Positions 19,560 to 29,453 of a stretch of 64,000 nucleotides of DNA are shown in pieces. The stretch spans positions 5,681,919 through 5,745,918 of the forward strand of contig CP154954.1 in NCBI GenBank assembly GCA_039621445.1, read 5' to 3'. The position numbers were made by a program, and so were the translations under genes. The stretch's first letter is position 1, and every line of letters begins with the position of its first letter. The notes under the pieces are model-generated. The model was not told where the DNA came from, searched no databases, and worked only from the letters and a program-made list of their open reading frames with translations. The DNA comes from Euglena gracilis. Taxonomy: Eukaryota; Euglenida; Euglenophyceae; Euglenales.

Positions 19560-20140
19560 AAAATCGGACACCCGATAACGCAAAAGTCATTTGGGATGAC
19601 CAAATGCGCGAGGCCTTGAATAAAATCAAGGACTTGCTCCTCGAGAACGTGGTTCTCGATATCGCGGATCCATACAAGCTGTATGTCCTGGAAGTCGACA
19701 GCAGAGATTACGCTGTTGGCGTGGTTCTTAGCCAGCATAATGCGGCGAATGAACTCCGACCTGTGGCTTTCTTTAGCAGGAAGCTGGAGGGCGACAACGG
19801 GAAAGGACAGGTTAAATGGAGCATTCACGAAAAGGAGACGTATGCCATTGTGCTTATTCTCCAGCAATTCCGCAGCTGGATCGCCAGCAGCTTGGTCCAG
19901 ATACTCGTGTTGACGATGAGAGCCTTCAAAACTGGTATACCGAGGACCTGGTATACCTAAACAAGGTCATGTCATCAGTGGGCAGAAGGTGCCGATGGCC
20001 TGAGTTCTTGAGCCAGTTTAACCTGGTGGTTATCCATACCCCAGGTCACACACAAAACGTTGCGGATCCTCTCAGCCGAGCCCCCTGGTATTATCCTTGG
20101 AACCCGGATGAGGGTGATGCGACTTTTCATGGCAGCCATG
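19560..20140 (+). pseudogene. Type 1 gypsy RNase H (+ copy)
   Basis: Follows RT: YKLYVLEVDSRDYAVGVVLS (first acidic residue), FFSRKLEGDNGKGQVKWS, HEKETYAIVLILQQFRSW, then, after a frameshift near 19910, VVIHTPGHTQNVADPLSRA. The last two blocks are the usual YIPGKxNxxADxLSR-type end of gypsy RNase H. Confidence 0.8.
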
Positions 20141-20199
20141 AGGCTGACCAGTTCGCACGTCGATCCGACGCTGCGGACAACATGCTCGATTCCCTACCC

Positions 20200-21776
20200 G
20201 TTTCCCGGGTATATCGCAGCATCGCCATTTCACCATTGCGTGGAAGGCGCCGGCGTGGACGCACTGCCGGACCCCGTCGCATTACGCGTACGGAAACTCC
20301 TACCCCCCTATTTTTCCGCGAATGGGATTATTCGCGTGACCCTATATGTAGTACCATTGTGAATAGACTTCGTAATGGTGAATCCATAGAGAATTACTCT
20401 CTATCACCATTGCGGCTTATTTTACGGAATGATTCTGGTTATTAATATTGTATACCCCAAGACCAGGTTGATGATGGGATTTTGAGCTATCGCAACCGTG
20501 GTCACCCTGGGGCCCCCAAACTTCTTTCACTGGTGGGCCGCAAGTATTGTACAACCCTGAGTGAAAAAGATTTATATTCGCGCTGTTTGCGAATTTCGCA
20601 ACGGTGCCAAATTTGCCAGGCTGTGAAACCGCGCAGAGGTACCCCCCCTGGTACGATGGACTTTTTCCCTGTACCACCAGACATTTTTACGTCCCTCTGC
20701 ATGGATTTTCTCGAACTTGAACCTTGCAAAGGATCAGATGGCAAAATTTACGATTACGTTTTTTTTGTCGTCTGTCGGCTGAGTGGGTACATAGTAGCCA
20801 TTCCATGCCGGAAAGCAGGGTTACAGCCCAAATTTTGGCATCCATATTCCTGGAGAAATGTATCTGCTTAATGGGCTTACAGAACGAAATCGTGAGTGAT
20901 CAAGATCAATTGATCTCTTCGCGGTTTTTCACAACTTTGTGCGGTTTACTCGGCATTGAGCAGCATTTTTCCATTATATACCGCCCGAAAGGCAATGATA
21001 GAGCCGAGGCAGCCCTGAAATCCGTTGTCAATATGCTTCGCCTTTCACTGGCTGACTCGGGTAAGAATTGTTTATCCGTTCTTCATTGGTGTTTATTTTA
21101 CATCAATACCTTGCCATCGTTGGTATCACCACACTCACCGTACAAAATTGTTTTCGGACGAGACCCTCCGGCAATAGGGGATATCCCCTCGGAGAAACCT
21201 GCCCGAAGTAGCGTCAGGTGTGAAACGTGGTTTGCGGAAGTGGAATCACTCCGCTCTGCAGTCCAATCACGTAACACAAAAATTCATTCCAACAAACGGA
21301 AATCGTTTTTACAAAACTTAAACACACCTGTGTATAGTCCAGGTGACCGCGTGTGGGTACGGAATAACCGCACCCGCATGCAATCTTCCAAGCTAGATCC
21401 TCTTTGGCTCGGCCCATGCGAAATATTGGAGAGGTTAGGTAGTAGCGGGCGATATAAAGTTGCCTTGCCCAAGGGGATTGAGGACGTCCATATGGACGAC
21501 TTCAAGCCGTACCTAAGCACCCCGGACGGAAAGGCTATCCCCTGCCTATATTTCAAGCCCCGTTCCAGACTACCTGAAACGGACGACTTTGGGGTCGATA
21601 GGATAATCCACCACAAGATCGACAGGGGTGTGCAATACTGGAAAGTTCGCTGGAAAGGGTATGGGCCAGAGGAGGACACTTGGGAGCCAGCATCCAGTGT
21701 TGTTGGATATATCCAGCAGGATTGGAAGCTGTGTAACAAGCGCAATAACATAGACATAAACATAAACACTTTCTGA
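20200..21776 (+). CDS. Type 1 gypsy integrase with chromodomain (+ copy)
   Basis: The integrase inserts the DNA copy. The chromodomain probably steers it to histone-marked chromatin, as known for chromoviruses. The zinc-binding part is at 20480-20640 (NRGHPGAPK; QRCQICQAV). The core begins CMDFLELE, and then, in one open frame from 20724 to 21776, has NEIVSDQDQLISS (second Asp) and GNDRAEAALKSVVNM (Glu). A GPY-like SKLDPLWLGPCEIL precedes the chromodomain (VQYWKVRWKGYGPEEDTWEP, about 21630-21690). The zinc-finger first His is Arg, and a frameshift lies near 20840, so the copy is probably inactive. Confidence 0.85.
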
Positions 21777-21989
21777 AACTATTTCGGTTTGTGAGAATGT
21801 GTGTGTTATGTGAATGTTCCGCGTTTATACCCCCCCTGCACTTCATCTTCTGTCTTTCTCACAGAGTTTTTGATTAAGATAGAAGCCTTCTTTTTTACGT
21901 GCGCCAGCACTCAAACCGAATGACAACAAGGTTTCCCTTCGTTGCTGTCGTCGTTCGGGTAGCATCATACTGCCTGGGCGCGGACCCGG

Positions 21990-23200
21990 ACCAGGTCCAC
22001 CATGGCCGCAGCCTTCTGGCGTGCCATACCTCCAGTACACTCTGGATGCTGAGGCCCCGATTCCGGGTGCCCACGTGCTGAGAGGGATTCAGCCCCGGTA
22101 TTCGCCGCGGCTACCAGTAGCCGGTCCGCATATGCGGTACCAGATCCATCTGCCGTCCAGCAGCCGGCACCCCAGCCACCAGTCCAGCGCAGATTGCGTC
22201 TGCCCCCGTATGCGGGAGAGATGATCCTCCGCACTACGGAGACGTTGGAGCAGGCAATGCGTATGTGCGCACACCCCCCAACGGAGCCCTTTATGCAAGC
22301 CCTTTGGGATGCATACTGTGCTCAGTTGCTGGTGGTAGCCAACATGCCTGTGGCTCAGTGGTGTCCCTGTGGTCAAGCCCTGATGACGGGGAGACGGTAT
22401 TTCTCGTCGGCATCCGATTCAGGATTCGAGCCTGGCGAGACAGTGATGGACCTGGGCGTGTATGTGCCGCCCATGCTGCAAACGCAGACGCCGGTGAGGT
22501 CCCACACCGTGCATATGCGTGAGCACACGCCCCCACCGGTAGGTGAGGCTGTGCATGTCCCACCTGGGATGACGAGAATTTTTGCTCGCCCGCCCTCGCC
22601 GCAGCGAATGCCGCCGTGTGAGCCGCCAGCGGAGCAATTTGTCTCGCAGTGCGACGCACGCGGATTACCCGCGCGGCGCACGCGTGCTCCCAGCCGGACA
22701 GTCGGACGTGCCCCCTGAGGCATACGTCCAACGCATGTTCATGCACTGGATGCTACAAGCATCACCAGTCGCCCCTGCCCATGGCGTTGAGCCACGGCGG
22801 CAGGTGGAGCCCATAGTGGTGGAGGATGAACCTCCACACCGTGCGGCAGCCCGACCGCCCAGTGCACCTCCTGTCCAGACCGGGGATATCCCCTGTCGGC
22901 AGGAGGCTCCCTACTACCACATGGCACCTCCGGGAACCGAGCAGGATGAGCTTGCTCGGCACTTCCTGCAGTAGCCAGTATTCACGTCTGAAGAGCACCG
23001 GACGAGGTATTACGCCTCTCTGGCTGCCATTCAGGGCCGTGGATACACCCCGTACCATCCGTACCAGCCTCAGCTGCGGGTGGTAACCCCGGTATTACCC
23101 GGTGAGCCCCTGGCAGGTGTGGCAGTATTACCTGCCACCCTGAAGCACGACAGGACTACGGAGACCCTTACCCCACAGCCCAGGCGACCCAGCCCACGGG
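21990..23200 (+). pseudogene. Extra 3' ORF of type 1 gypsy (+ copy), unknown
   Basis: Starts near ATG 22001 and continues through frames 22194-22718 and 22582-22974, with frameshifts. It is Pro/Gln/His-rich. The best block is VANMPVAQWCPCGQALMTG (about 22336-22392), shared with the 5.4-kb copy. Later pieces (DELARHFLQ; IQGRGYTPYHPYQP) look coding but match nothing I know. It follows the chromodomain stop by about 220 bases and is cut at 23202, where the opposite-strand type 1 copy begins. No 3' LTR follows. Confidence 0.55.
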
Positions 23201-23202
23201 AC

Positions 23203-24129
23203 GCACAAAGTTGTGAAAAACCGCGAAGAGATCAAGTGATCTTGATCACTCACGATTTCGTTCGGTAAACCCATTAAGCAGAAACATTTCTCCGGGAATA
23301 TAGATGCCAAAATTTGGGCTGTAACCCTGCTTTCCGGCATGGAAAGGCTACTATGTACCCACTCAGCCCACAGACGACAACATAAACGTAAATTTTGCCA
23401 TCTGATCCTTTGCAAGGTTCAAGTTCGAGAAAATCCATGCAGAGGGACGTAAAAATGTCTGGTGGTACAGGGAAAAAGTCCATCGTACCAGGGGGGGTAC
23501 CTCTGCGCGGTTTCACAGCCTGGCAAATTTGGCACCGTTGCGAAATTCACAAACAGCGCGAATATAAATCTTTTTCACTCAGGGTTGTACAATACTTGCG
23601 GCCCACCAGTGAAAGAAGTTTGGGGGCCCCAGGGTGACCACGGTTGCGATAGCTCAAAATCACATCATCAACCTGGTCTTGGGGTATACAATATTAATAA
23701 CCAGAATCATTCCGTAAAATAAGCCGCAATGGTGATAGAGAGTAATTCTCTATGGATTCACAATTACGAAGTCTATTCACAATGGTACTACATATAGGGT
23801 CACGAACAAACCCATTCACAGAAAAATAGGGGGGTAGGAGTTTCCGTACGCGTAATGCGACGGGGTCCGGCAGTGCGTCCACGCAGGCGCCTTCCACGCA
23901 ATGGTGAAATGGCGATGCTGCGATATACCCGGGAAACGGGTAGGGAATCGAGCATGTTGTCTGCACCGTCGGGTCGACGTGCGAACTGGTCAGCCTCATG
24001 GCTGCCATGAAAAGTCGCATCACCCTCATCCGGGTTCCAAGGATAATACCAGGGGGCTCGGCTGACAGGATCCGCAACGTTTTGTGTGTGACCTGGGGTA
24101 TATATAACCAGCAGGTTAAACTGGCTCAA
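23203..24129 (-). pseudogene. Type 1 gypsy integrase, truncated (- copy)
   Basis: Reads down from 24129: FNLLVIYTPGHTQNVADPVS (end of RNase H), a basic linker, the zinc-binding region (QRCQICQAVKPRR), then CMDFLELEPCKGSDGKI and NEIVSDQDHLISSRFFTTLC. It stops abruptly at 23203, between the second Asp and the Glu of the DDE core. GPY and chromodomain are missing. Frameshifts are present. Confidence 0.8.
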
Positions 24130-24770
24130 GAACTCATGCCATCAGCACCTTCTTCCCACTGATGACATGGCCTTGCTTAGGTATACCAGGTCCTCGGTAT
24201 ACCAGTTTTGAAGGCTCTCATCGTCAACACGAGTATCTGGACCAAGCTGCTGGCTATCCAGCTGCGGAATTGCTGGAGAATAAGCACAATGGCATATGTC
24301 TCCTTTTCGAGAATGCTCCATTTAACCTGTCCTTTCCCGTTGTCGCCTTGTAGCTTTCTGCTGAAGAAAGCCTCCGGTGGGAGTTCATTTGCTGCATTAT
24401 GCTGGCTAAGAACCACGCAGCCATATTGGTTTATACCCCATAAATTTCCAAGTATATCCCATTCCAGAGAGCCCCATAGCCCTGTGCGGCCCTCGTCCTT
24501 CATACCCACCTTTCTCTTCACCGGGTAAAGCCCCCCCGCTCTTCCCTGGCTATCTACCCAGAATTCCTTGCTACCGCTAATTATCAGGCTAATTGGGGTC
24601 CACTTTTGCGCACGTCCCCAGCCCCCTTTGCACACCAATGGACCATTTTCCTCGATTGTCTTGCCCTTTTGGCTCCTCCCCTGTATAAGAAATTTTTCCC
24701 CAGCATCTCGCTCATTCGCCTGGCTGATTTTTGCCGGTCGCGTTCAAGCGCTTATCAGAAAGCGTTCTTC
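24130..24770 (-). pseudogene. Type 1 gypsy RNase H with insertion (- copy)
   Basis: Conserved RNase H pieces (VVLSQHNAANELPPEAFFSR, ILEKETYAIVLILQQFRSW) lie at 24177-24423. Sequence at 24424-24764 has no counterpart in the + copy and replaces about 27 bases encoding the first catalytic Asp region. The open frame runs through part of the insert by chance. Confidence 0.7.
24424..24764. mobile_element. Short insertion within RNase H (- copy)
   Basis: About 340 bp of unrelated sequence interrupts the element between ATGCTGGCTAAGAACCACG and CCCAGGACATACGG. I see no terminal repeats, target duplication or coding motif. It could be a small transposon, a filler or a gene-conversion product. Confidence 0.4.
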
Positions 24771-25900
24771 CCAGGACATACGGTTTGTATGGATACGCGC
24801 TATCGAGAACCACGTTCTCGAAGAGCATGTCCTTGATTTTATTCAAGACCTCGCGCATTTGGTCATCCCAAATGACTTTTGCGTTATCGGGTGTCCAATT
24901 TTTGAGTCGTCGGGTTAGGGGTACCGCGATTTTCGCGAAATCTTTCATGTAAATCGCGTAGTATTGGGCTAATCTCAAAAATACCTTTAAATACGTTAAG
25001 ATCTTAATGACCTCAGGAGTCCATTTCTTAATGGCCTCCATCTTGCTGGGTGCGGCTTTATACTGCCCGTTGCTCAGTATGTGCCCGCAAAACTTAATAA
25101 TTTTGCAAACAGGTGCATTTTGGAACCCTTCACAAAAAGCAAATGCTTTTTGAACGCGGACAATACCACCCGCACATCGCGATAATGCGGTTCGAGGATA
25201 TCCTCGCCCGATTTCGCGGATGGCGGTTCGGTTCCCACCAGTACATCATCGATGTAGACCAGAGCAAACGGTATATCGCGCAAAAACCCACTGGATCATG
25301 CGTTGAAACATGGCTGGGCCATTCTTAACACCCATGGCAAAGTACCGTCCACTGGTACACACCGTTGGATGTCACGAATGCCGTGTACGGTTGCGAATCA
25401 GGATGCAAATGCATCTGATGGGAACCGTCCTCCAGATCAAAGATTGACCACAACCGGTTATCCGATTGTCTCGTGATCAAATCCTCGATCACCGGTAACG
25501 GGAAGGGGTCATCCTTCGTTTGAGAGTTCAGGTACCGGTAATCCAGCACCAGTCTCCACTTCTTCTGACCAGACTGGTCAGCTGGTTTGGGCACCACAAA
25601 GGCTTGTGATGTCCATTCGCTCTTAGAAGAGATCCACTTCCGCTGGATGAGCTTCTCAATCATCTCGTTGAGAGCTTGTTCGCGTTCACCCGAACAACGG
25701 AAGAATTTCCGGTGCATGGGCTTTGCGCCATCCTTGAGCTCGATTTTGCAAACACCGAACGGACCGCGAATCGCGGGGGTTGTCGCAGGCGTAAACTGGG
25801 TTATCCAGTACACCATGGAAGTCGCGAGTAATTCGCGAATAGTAGTCAGCAGACTTGGGGCGTTGGTCCGCACTCTCAATGACCGCAGAAGTCTGCGTTG
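24771..25900 (-). pseudogene. Type 1 gypsy reverse transcriptase (- copy)
   Basis: Same domains as the + copy. The YIDD motif lies at 25256-25245, in a frame separate from the upstream palm blocks (frameshift near 25325, where VLPMGVKNG has become a stop-containing run). The thumb/connection region missing from the + copy is present here (YLKVFLRLAQYYAIYMKDF, 25.0 kb). Confidence 0.85.
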
Positions 25901-26420
25901 AGGGTGTGGCATCCCCATTGGTACCAAGGTATCTTGGCACACGCAAATCGAATATTCCGAATGCGTCGAAGAAACAAACGCGAGAAATGATTTCTTTAAC
26001 AGGTGGTAATAATATACCACAAAAGTCCCCAAATAGTGGTACATCAGCGGGGAAATCCCACCAATGAAAACACACATAGGATAGTTGGTGAAACCAATCC
26101 GCATTCGGATTGACGGGTATGAGGAGAGCTCCTCGCGCTCCATCGCGGAGGATTTTCTCCACCACATCCGGGATAAGTTTTGGGGGAGGGTACATCCAGA
26201 GCACCGTATCACCACAAAATTTGAGATATGCGTTGGAATGTCGCGACCAATATCGCGACAAGCGCGCATGCGCTTTTGATGAAAACGTATCAATTTACAA
26301 CGACAAATAGAAGGAATCAGTCAAAACCGCAACTTTGAGAACCATTCCTCCAAAATACGGTATTGACCAAAGTTAAACGCGTTCCGTACGCGCATCGCGT
26401 AGGTGTCGACCTGGTTCGCG
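25780..26420 (-). pseudogene. Dam-like domain of type 1 gypsy, eroded (- copy)
   Basis: Better preserved than its twin at 18.3 kb. One frame (26261-25686) carries RYWSRHSNAYLKFCGDTVLW, MYPPPKLIPDVVEKIL, ALLIPVNPNADWFHQL, FHWWDFPADVPLFGDF. NPPY has become YPPP. A frameshift lies near 26290 in the DAF segment. The same domain in the same place in both copies shows it is part of the family, not a chance insertion. Confidence 0.6.
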
Positions 26421-26471
26421 GGTTGAAGAGCGGTAACACAATTCAGGGATCCGCAAACATAGGTCAGGGTG

Positions 26472-26966
26472 TCATCCACACTCCCTAGGGGCATTCCCAA
26501 GGGTTGATGGGTTGGATGGGTGCATACCCAGTCCATATCGTGCCAGATGGAGGTGGGGGAGGTGTGTGACACGGATTTCGCGGTCCCAAACAACAAGGTA
26601 ATACCTCGTTGTTGGATCACTTGGTGTACGGTCGCCCATTGCGATCCCGCAACCAAGCGTATGGTTACGCGAAACCGGGATTAGTGTTGGTGTTTGGACT
26701 AAACATCCACAATCGAAATCTGGCTGGGCGGAAATTCTCCTACAGTGCACACATTGGAAGGAAGTGTCAGAGTAGTGGTCCTGGTCGCACATGTTGGTCT
26801 GGTGAGGGTGTGTGTAAAAGTTGGGATGCGCTTTTGAAGCTGCTGGGGGGTGTACAGATGTATCTGACAGCGATACATCTGGTGGAAAACGGGGTATTGG
26901 TGCAGCTGGGCGACTACTCGACACCGTTATAACTTCAGGCCTTTGGGTTTTCGTCTTGTAACCCAA
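26472..26966 (-). CDS. Cys-rich linker (- copy), unknown
   Basis: Open frame of about 164 codons equivalent to 17600-18049, with the same Cys clusters. It overlaps the end of the protease frame. No domain recognised. Confidence 0.4.
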   Translation of the reverse strand: MGYKTKTQRPEVITVSSSRPAAPIPRFPPDVSLSDTSVHPPAASKAHPNFYTHPHQTNMCDQDHYSDTSFQCVHCRRISAQPDFDCGCLVQTPTLIPVSRNHTLGCGIAMGDRTPSDPTTRYYLVVWDREIRVTHLPHLHLARYGLGMHPSNPSTLGNAPRECG

Positions 26967-27568
26967 TGAAACGAGGGGGGTACCGCTACCCGCTTGCCCT
27001 GCCTCATGGGAACGGAAGTTGGTGTGTCAATGGGCAGGGGGTGAACTTTCTCGGTACACCCGGAATGGAAAACGTTGGTTAGTGTGGTTGGTAACGGGGT
27101 AAAAGTTTTCGAAAACGGTGTGGAAAAATTGGTGGTCGTCGCGGTTGACGCCACAGGTGATGAAATTTTGGGGGGTAATGAAGAGAATGGTGATGTGCGC
27201 AGACCGTGGGAGTGGCAATCCACTACCAGCCGGTGCTGACGTAAAAAGGGGTATCCCAGAATTACGTCAGAACCATGGATTCTGGATTCATATCCCCAGG
27301 TATCCGGAAAATGTTGCGGTTGGGGGATGTGAGTGGTGCTGGGGATGAGGTGTAGGACTATGTGCAAAAGGCATCCAAAGTCACCACCGCACCTGGGGGT
27401 GTTGTCAGCCGTCGTAATTTTGATCGGCTTCTTGGCTTTCACCAAGAGGGGGCTTGGTATCAACCCGAACCGAAAAAGCAGTGCAATGCGACAACCAGTG
27501 TCAATGAGAATTTTGACTTTTGCACAAAATTTTTGGATTTTGATTTCCGCTTCAACCAAAAGTTCCAT
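26927..27568 (-). CDS. Type 1 gypsy aspartic protease (- copy)
   Basis: Longer and cleaner than the + copy. ILIDTGCRIALLFRFGLIPS supplies the Asp-Thr-Gly and SDVILGYPFLRQHRLVVDC the second block. The frame extends to the stop ending at 26927, overlapping the Cys-rich linker. It probably encodes the retropepsin of the polyprotein. Confidence 0.75.
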   Translation of the reverse strand: MELLVEAEIKIQKFCAKVKILIDTGCRIALLFRFGLIPSPLLVKAKKPIKITTADNTPRCGGDFGCLLHIVLHLIPSTTHIPQPQHFPDTWGYESRIHGSDVILGYPFLRQHRLVVDCHSHGLRTSPFSSLPPKISSPVASTATTTNFSTPFSKTFTPLPTTLTNVFHSGCTEKVHPLPIDTPTSVPMRQGKRVAVPPSFHWVTRRKPKGLKL

Positions 27569-27805
27569 GAGGGGTAAGCAAAGTGAAGGGTCTGGCTAAA
27601 ATACGTTTTCTTGCCAGCCTTCCCATGATCCCTTTCCTACTTTGCACAACATTCCGAGCAGAAAGTTGGATTGGGGGGTGGGGGACCCGAAAATTTTCCG
27701 GGTACCGACCAGAAAGGCAGATGGGCAGGGGGGGCAGGGTTGATGAGGTCCTACCTCCATCTGTTCATCCGCCCAGAGGTCCGTGCCCTCGGACCTCGGG
27801 CTCCC

Positions 27806-29453
27806 CTACTCCAGGTCCGAACCGGCCGAATAGCCGGCTATGGGCCTTTTAAAGGTATAAACCGATTTCAACGTGCGCACCGCCATGCCGGCCTCGTCGA
27901 AATCAGTATCCGTGGTCTCATCCCCCTCCCTGCCTGAAGCGCCGGTGTCATCCTCCAAACAAGATATCTTGAAACCGACTTTATGGCGGTTGGAGGAGAG
28001 ACTCTTGTCACCGCGATTCATACCGCGATGACTTTGGCCAGGGCGGGGGGAACGAGAACGCGGACATTTGGGTGAGTGGTGATCACCCGATCCACAAAAC
28101 CAACACCGGGATTTGTGTCGCGACTCTGGGTAACGGGGGGATCGGTTTACCAATTTCCCGTCAAACCGTCATGGTGAACGGGTATCCCGTCGACCATGAC
28201 CGGTTTATCGGGGTATTCCCGATGAGGAGCGCGAAGAGGATGATCCGCTCCTCTAACGCGATCGCGATGTCTCGCGATAAGAATCACGCTTCTTGGACGG
28301 GGCACCGGGTGACTTACCTCGAGGGGTACCGTGTTTCCGCTCATCGCAGAACGAGATCCGGCGGCTAATACCACCGAACGGCGACCCGATGACCGTGAAT
28401 TGCCCGATTGGCGTGAAAATGCGGAAGAACCCGAACCTCGTGATGAGGTCGAGCCTCGCGGACTCTGAATACGCTTACGCGCTTCAGGATTAGGACGTTC
28501 CCGAGACATATGTCCCGATTTGTTGCACAAAAAGCACACTTTATCCGTGGATTGGTCCGAAGAACGCGGGTATCGCGTTTTCGGTCCCGTGGTGGGTGAA
28601 GTGGGTGAAACCAGTGATTTTTGCAATGTGTTCACCGAACCAGCCGGTAATCCAGCGGTTGATTGTGTGTGTTATACGCGGATTGAATCCGACCAAGAAG
28701 CTGTGATAGCTTCAATTGCTTGGAAACGTAATTCCAGCGTTGGTCAAGAGTCATTGGATGACTCGCCAACTCCTCACGGTGGATATCCTTGATTAGGCCA
28801 GGCGTAAAACGCATGAGAACAGCGTCAAACTGTTCGCGCATTTGCTTTTCACTCAGTTCATCCACTTCAGCCGCAAGTCCTAACCATTTGGCATACCAAA
28901 GGTCAATGGACTTCCACTTGCGATCGGGTGGGGCGCATTGCCGCCACTTGGTCTCCAGGGTAATCCCAGCGACCAAACCTGAACTGGTAGAAGCGTATTG
29001 CTCTACCAGGTAATCAAAGGAAACGCGGTAGCGAAATACAAGTTGTCGCGCGCGCTCCTTCTCATCCCTTGGGAGGCAATCGATGAATTCCATCTTGATC
29101 ACCTCCAGGTTTGTGTCCTGGGTTGGCCCTTTCAATGCCCAGTAGTACTCCCAGTCCCGGAAAAACTGTCTCCATGTGGTTGGATCACCGTCCCATTGGG
29201 GTTTCACCTTGTTCGCGATTGCGATGGTGCCCTTGAAGTCTTTCTGAGAAACGAAATGACCATCGGTGGTATTCCGTGGATTTGGACCCGGGCACGCTCG
29301 AGCACCAAGCGTATGCTTTCCGGATTCCTGTCGGAATCGCGAAATTTCTGGTGACGGTGAATCTTGGTACCGGAAATCCGGTCGCACACCCTGTTGTTCA
29401 CCCGTAAAACGGGGACTCTCTGGTGTGGGGGTATGTCGCGCATGCAACATGTG
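27806..29453 (-). pseudogene. Type 1 gypsy Gag core and zinc knuckles (- copy)
   Basis: Capsid-like region in 29453-28632 (WDGDPTTWRQFFRDWEYYW), first CCHC knuckle (CFLCNKSGHMSRERP) at about 28540, where the final Cys is Arg, and second knuckle CWFCGSGDHHSPKC at 28.1 kb, in three frames. The site 29450-29453 (ATGT) is the unoccupied version of the target of non-autonomous element copy 2. Confidence 0.75.

Larger units (their letters stand above)
15079..20944 (+). repeat. Left arm of 6-kb inverted repeat (type 1 gypsy)
   Basis: Matches 23203-29453 in reverse complement over nearly its full length, from the gag ACAT site to a point in integrase (ACAACTTTGTGC). By eye the arms are highly similar, with several indels. 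Confidence 0.85.
23203..29453 (-). repeat. Right arm of 6-kb inverted repeat (type 1 gypsy)
   Basis: Reverse complement of the left arm. The 20945-23202 spacer contains the 3' end of the + copy. Confidence 0.85.
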
